A stretch of 8,301 bases of DNA from Bacteroidales bacterium (GTDB taxonomy: Bacteria; Bacteroidota; Bacteroidia; Bacteroidales; WCHB1-69). Of the stretch, positions 1-5,458 are shown piece after piece (position 1 is the stretch's first letter; every line of letters begins with the position of its first letter). A model generated the notes under the pieces. It was not told the origin of the DNA and did not search any database. It worked only from the letters and a program-made list of their open reading frames with translations. The DNA lies in contig JAAYQB010000046.1 of the NCBI GenBank assembly GCA_012519525.1, forward strand, positions 1 through 8,301, written 5' to 3'. Both the position numbers and the translations under genes were made by a program.

Positions 1-33
1 ATAATTTTTTATTTCCATTTTATTTTAATCTAT

Positions 34-180
34 TATCTTATAGTAATGTTTTCTATCTTAATGATTATCTTAAAAATAGTTTAAATAATTAATTATAATG
101 CAGAATGTCAAATAAATATAAAGTTTCTATCTTAAATTCTATCTTAAATTCTATCTTAATTTTTATCTTGATTTATCTTA
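34..180. repeat. 12-bp tandem repeat array across the 3' end of the AlbA_2 gene
   Basis: The unit TTCTATCTTAAA occurs at 125-136 and 137-148, then with changes at 149-160 and 161-172, and a partial unit ends at 180. Isolated copies of its core ATCTTA lie at 35-40, 55-60 and 67-72. The array overlaps the last codons and stop codon (156-158) of the minus-strand gene. In that gene's frame each unit is four codons, reading Asn-Gln-Asp-Lys inside the gene and stop-Asp-Arg-Ile after it. The final coding unit has CAA (Gln) where the later units have TAA. The rest of 1-124 is AT-rich and shows no gene. Confidence 0.85.
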
Positions 181-1847
181 TTTGATGTAAGAACCCATTC
201 TGGTTTGATTGTTGATTTACTTTGATTATAAATCGTTTTATCCTTTTTAGACATGTCGTAGAGTAGATTTCTGATTTTATTTCTTTTCTGTGAATTGTTA
301 AGTACGTTTGATAATTTATCCATCAATAAATTATCAATATCTTCACGACTTGCTTTTTTATATTGTTTAATAAATACTATAATTAAATTTTTATAATATT
401 CTTTATCAAATGCTTTGTTTTTAATATAAGATGCTTTATCATTGGCAATTTCTGCAACAGATGCAGCAATAAAATAATTGGGTTTTCTTCCTTCAATTAG
501 TTTTTCTTTTTTTAACGTATTGATAGCAAATTGTGTTAAAGTTTGTTTTTTCTGAATTTTATCTAATAAAATCACTAATTCTAAAGGCATATCCTTTCTT
601 TCCATTAGAATTTTAGTGTAATCTTCATTAATAACATGACCATATATTTGAAGTATAACTTTGTTTTTTTCCGATAATAAATAATCGGGCAAAGGGAAAA
701 ATCTTTTTTGTTGAGATACATACATGGTGTGAATACCATAACCTAATCTATCAATCATGCCAAGATTAACCATAGCATTTGCCAACCAAAAATTCCTATA
801 ACGTTCGGGTGTTTTATTTCCTGATGTATAATCATCGGGATTTCCTTCAAAAAAAGAACCCGCATTGGAAAAGATAAGTTTGTCGATTTTTTCAGTAACA
901 ATTATCCTAGAGTGTAAAGAATAATCTTGATGAGCAATACAATTATGTAAAGCTTCTAATATAGAGCGTGTATCGTATTTGTTTACCGTAGTTGACAAAA
1001 GTTCGTTTTTTGGGAAAAACTTATATTTTACATTTCTAATTTGATTAAGTACTTTAGTTGTATTTAATAAAAAGGGTGTGCTAAAATGTTCGTATGCTGA
1101 TTCTTCGGTTTCTAATTTCCATGTAATTTCCGAAATGGCGGGAAGTAAAAAATGTGATGATTCTTCTTTTCCCAAAAGAAGTATGGAAGTATTAGTGATT
1201 TTTCCTTTAATATTAATCTTTGCTTTATCTAAAAAAGTTATATCATCCCAAGTATCTATTTGATTATAAAAATTGTTTTTAGTATTTCTTTCTTTGAATT
1301 TAAGTCTTGCCACTTTTAATGCTTCTTGATCTAAATCTTTAATGCTGGCTTTTTCTATTATTTTAGCACTCCAATCTTCTTGCGAATTGTAAATAATGCG
1401 AATATAGTCTGGGTAATTCATTAAATCAGTTTTATTGCTTCCTATTCTGATATAGGCTTTTTTTTGAAAATGTGTAGGCTCTGATTTTGCGGATGGAATT
1501 CTAAGTAATACTATTGGTTGATTATGATAGGTAAATTCAAAAATCTCAAAATTTATTTTTGGACGTAATAAAGTTCTTAACCATAATTCTAAGTTTTGAT
1601 TTCCTTGTTTGGCATCTATAAAACTAAAATTAGTTCCCATGATGTCATGTGAACTGTCGTTGATACCCCACACTAAATATCCGAAGGGTTTATTGGCAAT
1701 AGTTGCACCATTGCTTAATGCCGATATGTATTCGCCGATTTGTTCGTTAGAAATACTTCCTTTATTCAGTTTAAACTCTACCCATTCCGTTTCGGAGGGC
1801 AGGGCAACTAATTTTTCCAATAAATCGTTTAATTGTTCTTTATTCAT
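156..1847 (-). CDS. AlbA_2 (Schlafen-type) / HATPase_c_4 / winged-helix protein
   Basis: The 563-residue protein has the architecture of COG2865-type 'ATP-binding, AlbA_2 domain' proteins. The AlbA_2 domain spans about residues 16-142, with ETEWVEFK (19-26), YLVWGIND (57-64) and YIRIGSNKTDL (132-142). A linking segment with ILLLGKEE (222-229) leads to the HATPase_c_4 core, marked by ILEALHNCIAHQDYS (296-310), whose Asn302 is the expected ATP/Mg ligand. LGMIDRLGYGIHTMY follows at about 363-377. The C-terminus looks like a DNA-binding winged helix and ends near PEWVLTS. By analogy with Schlafen nucleases, E19, E24 and D64 could be acidic active-site residues; this is inference. The protein is probably cytoplasmic. 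Relatives are usually annotated as transcriptional regulators, and some AlbA_2 proteins occur in phage-defence loci. It follows the deaminase fusion gene on the same strand after 327 bases and has its own likely promoter. The last codons run into a 12-bp repeat array. Domain call is strong; biological role unknown. Confidence 0.88.
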   Translation of the reverse strand: MNKEQLNDLLEKLVALPSETEWVEFKLNKGSISNEQIGEYISALSNGATIANKPFGYLVWGINDSSHDIMGTNFSFIDAKQGNQNLELWLRTLLRPKINFEIFEFTYHNQPIVLLRIPSAKSEPTHFQKKAYIRIGSNKTDLMNYPDYIRIIYNSQEDWSAKIIEKASIKDLDQEALKVARLKFKERNTKNNFYNQIDTWDDITFLDKAKINIKGKITNTSILLLGKEESSHFLLPAISEITWKLETEESAYEHFSTPFLLNTTKVLNQIRNVKYKFFPKNELLSTTVNKYDTRSILEALHNCIAHQDYSLHSRIIVTEKIDKLIFSNAGSFFEGNPDDYTSGNKTPERYRNFWLANAMVNLGMIDRLGYGIHTMYVSQQKRFFPLPDYLLSEKNKVILQIYGHVINEDYTKILMERKDMPLELVILLDKIQKKQTLTQFAINTLKKEKLIEGRKPNYFIAASVAEIANDKASYIKNKAFDKEYYKNLIIVFIKQYKKASREDIDNLLMDKLSNVLNNSQKRNKIRNLLYDMSKKDKTIYNQSKSTIKPEWVLTSNKINQDKN

Positions 1848-1871
1848 ATTTTCTAATAAATATATTTTTTA

Positions 1872-1879
1872 CAAAAATA
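1872..1879 (-). promoter_or_regulatory. Bacteroidota-type -7 box of the AlbA_2 gene
   Basis: Read on the minus strand this is TATTTTTG, matching TAnnTTTG, followed by TAAAAAAT. It lies 25-32 bases before the start codon at 1847, so the leader would be short. No convincing -33 TTG at the usual spacing is visible. The context TTTTGTAAAAAAT is shared with the promoters at 3784-3791 and 5228-5235. Confidence 0.6.
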
Positions 1880-2077
1880 TATAATTTTTTATTATAGTAG
1901 CCCAATCATAGCATTTTTATATTATAGATGTAGGAATTGAACGATTACATAGGAAAGCGGTTTCCTGTAGGTCTAATAATGTCTCATTTCCTAATAGTTG
2001 TTCTATCTTTATTTTCAATGTCTTTTATTATTATTTTCATTGCTATCAACATAGACAGCATGATTATCTTTATTTTT

Positions 2078-2170
2078 GTATCTCGCCAATTTGGCGAAAT
2101 TATGGCGAGGTAAAGCAATCGATTCTGTTTGGATTAAAGTATCTCGCCAATTTGGCGAATAGTTGGCGAA
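2078..2170. repeat. Paired 21-bp repeats with a palindromic core
   Basis: Two identical 21-base copies lie at 2078-2098 and 2139-2159, 61 bases apart. Each contains TCGCCAA-T-TTGGCGA, a perfect inverted repeat with 7-base arms and a one-base centre. Each copy is followed by a further half-site (TATGGCGAGG at 2101-2110 and TTGGCGAA at 2163-2170), so the repeat extends imperfectly for over 30 bases. They lie immediately after the stop codon of the deaminase fusion and 230-310 bases before the AlbA_2 gene start. They could be operator sites or the remains of a repetitive protein tail. Confidence 0.85.
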
Positions 2171-2174
2171 ATAC

Positions 2175-3698
2175 TTACTCATTAATAACATAGGTTGTAC
2201 TTGGTCCTGCACCCTGTTTCCTGATCAGATTTAAATCAGTAAATTTCTTTAATAATCGTTCTGCTGTTCTATTAGTCAAACCAGCCTGTTTTGCAAATTC
2301 AACTTTTGAAATAGGCTTATGATTCCTAAAAATATCAAAAAATGATAATTCGTCCTTGTTCAATGAGCCAATTGACTTATTGTCAATAATGCCTCTAACT
2401 GCTTCGGTTGTTCTTGGAAAATTAACGACCGTATTAATACCATCATATTTAAAAATTGGCAGTGGCAGTTTATGATTTTCACGCATTAACCTAAACGTAT
2501 CCATTCCGACAGCAGATTCTTCCATGTATCCCATTTCATTAAAAATGAAAGCTATTTTCTTGTTGCGACTGTATGATGTCGCTGAAAAATTATTCAATGC
2601 TTCAATGGTTATTGGCGGTACTGGTTCCCCCGGACTTTTAACCAAAATTCTATCAGGAAATACTTCAAGTTGTATTTTTGCTCCGTCTACAGCATAATTG
2701 CGGTGTGCTAAAGCATTAATTACCGCTTCTCTGATGACTTCTATCGGGAAAGACGGTACCTGCTGAGCTTTAAATTTAGATCTGTCAATGCTGGCTGGTA
2801 GTACTTTTTTGAGCCATTCCTCAATTTGATCGGGAATAAGCACTAATGCATCATTAAAAGTCTCTGCACCGGTTTTACCATCAGCATAGTGAACTTTAGC
2901 TTTTACTGCAGCTTGCGGAAACTTGTTTCTTGGTGATTTCCCAAATAGTAGAATCGCATTTCCAGTGGGTAAATAGGATTTAGTACCTTCGTTATATTCC
3001 AATAAGTCCATTTCTTTGAGTTCCTGAAGAAATTCATCGGATTTTGGCTCAAATTTTCTTCCCGATTCAGAAATAAATTTTTGTAAAGCTTCGTCTGAAA
3101 GACTATCTATGTTTGTAGCTTCGGCTCTTTCATTCAAATGATCCTGTGGTTTTTGTTTCTTAGCTTTTTCTTCATCATTCTTCATATTTGCCCAAGTCAT
3201 AAATTCTTTATTTATATCTTCAATTTCTTTGTGAAATTCGGGCAGGAACTGACGTACATTAACATTATTTTCAATTAAGTAGTCAATACCACCATGGTCA
3301 ACTTTTGGGTTTTTATCCTGAATACCAAACCAAACATCAGAAATCCTCGCGTTTACAATACGTTCGGCACAACTTAACTTGGGTGCATTACGGGCACCCG
3401 GTGCACATGGTTCAAGAGTAGCAAATAGCCAACAACCCGTTAAATCCTTTTGTCTATGTTTTTTATCAAGAAGCGTATATTCAGCATGGTCTCCTTCTCT
3501 GAATTCTCCTCGATAAGCTGTTTCAACTGTGCCATCCGGAAAAATCAAAACCGCGCCAACATAAGGACTTGGGTCTTTTTTCTTACGTTCGGGGATAGAT
3601 TTTTTCATTACCTCAACAGCAAGTTTCATATATACTTTCGGGTCTTTTCGCTTATCTTCAGAATTTTCTTCTTTTGCCATAGTTCTTGTTTTATTCAT
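2175..3698 (-). CDS. RibD-like deaminase fused to HATPase_c_4 core and winged helix
   Basis: The 507-residue protein begins with a zinc-dependent deaminase domain of the dCMP/RibD type (about residues 20-170). It has HAE at 71-73 (His71 zinc ligand, Glu73 proton shuttle) and EPC at 96-98 with a second Cys at 110 (PC-x11-C). The following stretch DKNPKVDHGGIDYL (128-141) and the INKEF at 162-166 strongly resemble RibD. A charged linker (about 172-195) leads to the region found after AlbA_2 in COG2865-type proteins: PTGNAILLFGKSPRNKFP (244-261), REAVINALAHRNY (323-335, Asn328 the expected ATP ligand), DRILVKSPGEP (349-359) and GYMEESAVGMD (390-400). A winged helix occupies about 446-507. All deaminase catalytic residues are present, so activity is plausible; the substrate (free nucleotide, pterin-like compound or nucleic acid) cannot be told. 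Met7 is an alternative start. There is no reductase domain, so this is not a complete RibD. The gene is transcribed from the duplicated promoter at 3784-3791. Confidence 0.9.
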   Translation of the reverse strand: MNKTRTMAKEENSEDKRKDPKVYMKLAVEVMKKSIPERKKKDPSPYVGAVLIFPDGTVETAYRGEFREGDHAEYTLLDKKHRQKDLTGCWLFATLEPCAPGARNAPKLSCAERIVNARISDVWFGIQDKNPKVDHGGIDYLIENNVNVRQFLPEFHKEIEDINKEFMTWANMKNDEEKAKKQKPQDHLNERAEATNIDSLSDEALQKFISESGRKFEPKSDEFLQELKEMDLLEYNEGTKSYLPTGNAILLFGKSPRNKFPQAAVKAKVHYADGKTGAETFNDALVLIPDQIEEWLKKVLPASIDRSKFKAQQVPSFPIEVIREAVINALAHRNYAVDGAKIQLEVFPDRILVKSPGEPVPPITIEALNNFSATSYSRNKKIAFIFNEMGYMEESAVGMDTFRLMRENHKLPLPIFKYDGINTVVNFPRTTEAVRGIIDNKSIGSLNKDELSFFDIFRNHKPISKVEFAKQAGLTNRTAERLLKKFTDLNLIRKQGAGPSTTYVINE

Positions 3699-3769
3699 AA
3701 CTTTTTATTAATTTATTTATTTTTCATTTTTGTCCACATCGTTAGTCTCTCTGATAACTTCATAACATT

Positions 3770-3860
3770 ATTGAAATTTTTTACAAAAGTAGTAATTTAT
3801 TTTGAATTTACACCTTTATAGAATTGGATTTTTTAATTGAAACCAATAAAGAACGATTGA
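3770..3860. repeat. Duplicated promoter segment, copy A
   Basis: Bases 3770-3820 are identical over 51 bases to 5214-5264. Bases 3827-3860 match 5298-5331 over 34 bases with two mismatches. Between these blocks copy A has 27 fewer bases than copy B; the missing stretch is bounded by GATTTTTT-type runs, which suggests slippage. The copy lies upstream of the deaminase fusion gene and includes its promoter. Confidence 0.93.
3784..3791 (-). promoter_or_regulatory. -7 box for the deaminase fusion gene
   Basis: On the minus strand this reads TACTTTTG, matching the Bacteroidota TAnnTTTG, inside repeat copy A and 86-93 bases before the start codon at 3698. The identical box in the identical context occurs in copy B at the equivalent place before the next minus-strand unit, which supports a promoter. 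A -33 element is not clear. Confidence 0.62.
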
Positions 3861-3931
3861 TTTTAGGATAATTTTCTTGTCTGATTTTTTGGCTCTTGTT
3901 GGACTAAAATACAATTCAATTTGGTATAAAA

Positions 3932-4996
3932 TTAATATTGGCTGTTCGTTTCATAATAGTTTTTTACATCGTTTAGATAATTCAGTATTGGTTGCCGAAA
4001 CATGCTATCCTTTAAGTTGTTTTTTAATAATTCATTATAAGCATTGATGAAAAGTATTTCGTTGTCTTCAAGGTAGTAAGTTAGTATTTGAGCTTTACTG
4101 ATTTTTGATTTTTCATAATTACCTACTAATGTCTTAGTTTTCTCGTCCCATGTGTATTGAACAATTGTTGAATCGTTAATAAATTTTGGACTTTCTTCTG
4201 AATCTGAAAATGTTTGATAATAAACCATTTTCAAAGTCAAAGGATTTGTTTTTTGAATTGTAGATTCAAACCATAAAACACGAATACCCCAAGGAAATTG
4301 TAGATTGGCATTTTCAAGTTCATTCAATATTGGAATAAGTTGGTTATCATAGTATTTATAGAAATAAAAGTTAAACCACCAAATTCCAGAACCACTTCCA
4401 TAGTTTTCTTTATAATAAACAACGGTTCTTCCATCAGTATCTTTGTAATGCTCTAATTCAAGTCCATAACGATGATAGATGTTATGCTTGGCTATAATCT
4501 TATTGCCGGAAAAGAAATACATTTTACAACTTCCACCTGCATCGGCATAGCCCGGACAAACAGCAAATTCTTTGAAGTCATTTTTATTTTCGTCAAATGA
4601 TAAAAAGGTTAATGGAACAACTCCCTTTTCTATGAACCTCTCGTCAATATATATATTACCAAAAATAGCTTTTATAGTCTTAACGTCAAGTTGCTCTGCA
4701 TAGCAGCCCCGTTTAAATTTTTCAAAGTCTGAATCTTTTACTAAAATATCAAGCTGTTGTTGATTCTAAAAAATGGAATCGGTCATAAAAGAGGCTTTAT
4801 CCATTAAAGGTTTTAAAGGTAATTTTCCGATGCTATCTAAAAACATTTCAAGTTGTTGCTCTGTGTATTGAATTGATTTTTTATTTTCATTTGTTGAATC
4901 TTTCAAGACTTGTAGAGAATCTAAATTATTTTTTTGACTAGTTGAATTAAAACTAATCAAGGTCAAAAAGCTCAGTATATAAATAAAATTCTTCAT
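3932..4996 (-). pseudogene. Secreted protein gene interrupted by one in-frame TAG
   Basis: One reading frame runs from the ATG at 4996 to the TAA at 3932-3934 and is broken only by TAG at 4766-4768 (codon 77). It comprises 76 codons, the TAG, 81 open codons without a Met, then 196 more codons from Met159. The frame is the same on both sides, so this is a nonsense change, not a frameshift. The N-terminus (MKNFIYILSFLTLISFNSTS) is a signal peptide, with cleavage likely just after it, so the product would be periplasmic or surface-exposed. The TAG is followed by NQQQLDILVKDSDFEKF. Cys98, Cys147 and Cys157 could form disulfides, and the middle is rich in Tyr, Trp and Phe. I do not recognise the family. 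The start overlaps the stop of the 54-residue gene upstream, implying coupled translation. Options are a recent pseudogene, a sequencing or assembly error, or readthrough. Translation restarting at Met159 would lack a signal peptide and is unlikely. Confidence 0.82.
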
Positions 4997-5157
4997 CGTT
5001 TTATTTTTTTAGCTTCAAAGTTTTCTTTAAGTTCTGTTACAGAATAGTCTTTGTCAAAACCACCAAAAGCGGCAGCAATCATAATGAAAAAAGCTGTATA
5101 AATTGTATAAATTCCAATTCCGCATAAAACTAATAATATTTTTAGAATAGGCTTCAT
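4993..5157 (-). CDS. Small 54-residue membrane protein, unknown function
   Basis: The frame from the ATG at 5157 to the TGA at 4993-4995 encodes 54 residues. It begins MKPILKILLVLCGIGIYTIY and continues hydrophobic to about residue 33, giving a single long membrane segment or uncleaved signal anchor. A charged tail follows (DKDYSVTELKENFEAKKIKR, residues 35-54). Its TGA overlaps the ATG of the next gene (ATGA, four bases), typical of translational coupling, which is the best evidence that it is real. It is the first gene after the promoter in repeat copy B. The tail's pattern (YSxxELxENFExK) reminds me of the start of small uncharacterised Bacteroidota envelope proteins, so it may be a shortened relative; this is a weak recollection. 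No function can be given. Confidence 0.7.
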   Translation of the reverse strand: MKPILKILLVLCGIGIYTIYTAFFIMIAAAFGGFDKDYSVTELKENFEAKKIKR

Positions 5158-5165
5158 TTAAAGTT

Positions 5166-5188
5166 TTATTAATGTTGTTATTAATGTT
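5166..5188. repeat. Two tandem copies of TTATTAATGTT
   Basis: TTATTAATGTT occurs at 5166-5176 and 5178-5188, a 12-base period, in the untranslated leader just before the 54-residue gene. The core ATTAATGTT recurs at 5348-5356 near the ppdK promoter. The sequence is low complexity and AT-rich, so chance is possible. Confidence 0.5.
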
Positions 5189-5213
5189 AAAATTTGTTTA
5201 GTAACTTTTAATG

Positions 5214-5331
5214 ATTGAAATTTTTTACAAAAGTAGTAATTTATTTTGAATTTACACCTTTATACAATAGGATTTTTTTAATAATAATTACATTTCTGAT
5301 TTTTTAATTGACACCAATAAAGAGCGATTGA
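5214..5331. repeat. Duplicated promoter segment, copy B
   Basis: This is the longer partner of 3770-3860 in the same orientation. Bases 5214-5264 are identical to copy A and 5298-5331 match with two mismatches; 27 extra bases lie between the blocks. It lies upstream of the membrane/secreted gene pair, 57 bases from the start codon, compared with 72 bases for copy A and its gene. Homology ends abruptly within the transcribed leader, so only the promoter and its upstream region are duplicated. Confidence 0.93.
5228..5235 (-). promoter_or_regulatory. -7 box for the membrane/secreted gene pair
   Basis: On the minus strand it reads TACTTTTG followed by TAAAAAATTTCAAT, identical to the box upstream of the deaminase gene. 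It lies 71-78 bases before the start codon at 5157. No clear -33 element is seen. Confidence 0.6.
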
Positions 5332-5342
5332 TGAAAATAGAA

Positions 5343-5358
5343 AAAACATTAATGTTTT
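5343..5358. promoter_or_regulatory. 16-bp perfect palindrome upstream of the ppdK promoter
   Basis: AAAACATTAATGTTTT is its own reverse complement and lies 36 bases before the ppdK -7 box, where an activator or repressor could bind. Being almost pure A and T, it could also be chance. Confidence 0.3.
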
Positions 5359-5394
5359 ACATCAAAAAAGTAAGTAAAATACGATATTTTTTTG

Positions 5395-5402
5395 TATCTT
5401 TG
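5395..5402 (+). promoter_or_regulatory. ppdK -7 promoter box
   Basis: TATCTTTG is a strong match to the Bacteroidota TAnnTTTG box and is followed by CGTTTCTTG. Transcription would start near 5409, leaving an AT-rich leader of about 50 bases before the ATG at 5459. There is no obvious Shine-Dalgarno, as usual in this phylum, and no good -33 TTG at the expected spacing. Confidence 0.75.
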
Positions 5403-5458
5403 CGTTTCTTGAAAAGGAATATAAAAATAATTATTTATAACTTAAAATTTGAATAAAA

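Larger units (their letters stand above)
1848..2174. other. Intergenic region between the two HATPase genes
   Basis: These 327 bases hold the AlbA_2 gene promoter at the left end and the GCCAA/TTGGC repeats at the right end. Between them is a small imperfect hairpin (1946-1969; arms AGGAAA and TTTCCT around GCGG). It has no following T-run on the minus strand, so it is at best a weak terminator. An open frame at 2015-2212 on the minus strand starts inside the deaminase gene in another frame and runs through the repeats; I do not call it a gene. I see no RNA gene. Confidence 0.6.
5158..5458. other. Divergent intergenic region between the small membrane gene and ppdK
   Basis: These 301 bases contain, left to right, a 12-bp tandem repeat in the leader of the minus-strand unit, repeat copy B with a minus-strand promoter, an AT palindrome, and the ppdK promoter and leader. 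No additional open frame or RNA gene is visible. Confidence 0.7.

Noticed and set aside
34..180. 12-bp repeats as a CRISPR array
   Set aside because: The units are short, adjacent and AT-rich, with no spacers and no cas genes nearby.
1946..1969. Hairpin with arms AGGAAA/TTTCCT as a terminator for the deaminase gene
   Set aside because: The stem is short with a bulge, and no U-rich tract follows on the minus strand. No strong terminator was found between the two genes.
2015..2212. 65-residue open frame on the minus strand starting inside the deaminase gene
   Set aside because: Its start lies within the end of the deaminase gene in another frame, no promoter is evident, and most of its length is the palindromic repeat region. 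It is better explained as repeat DNA or a decayed tail.
3450..3821. 123-residue hydrophobic open frame on the plus strand
   Set aside because: It lies opposite the deaminase domain and continues through the promoter repeat. Its Phe/Ile-rich composition is the usual antisense shadow of a Lys/Glu-rich gene.
3932..4522. A stand-alone 196-residue gene starting at Met 4522
   Set aside because: The frame is open upstream for 81 further codons to the TAG and then joins in frame to a signal-peptide start. Met 4522 is an internal residue.
3770..5331. Direct repeats as the ends of an insertion sequence
   Set aside because: The repeats are direct and much longer than target-site duplications, there is no transposase between them, and no terminal inverted repeats were seen. 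A promoter duplication fits better.
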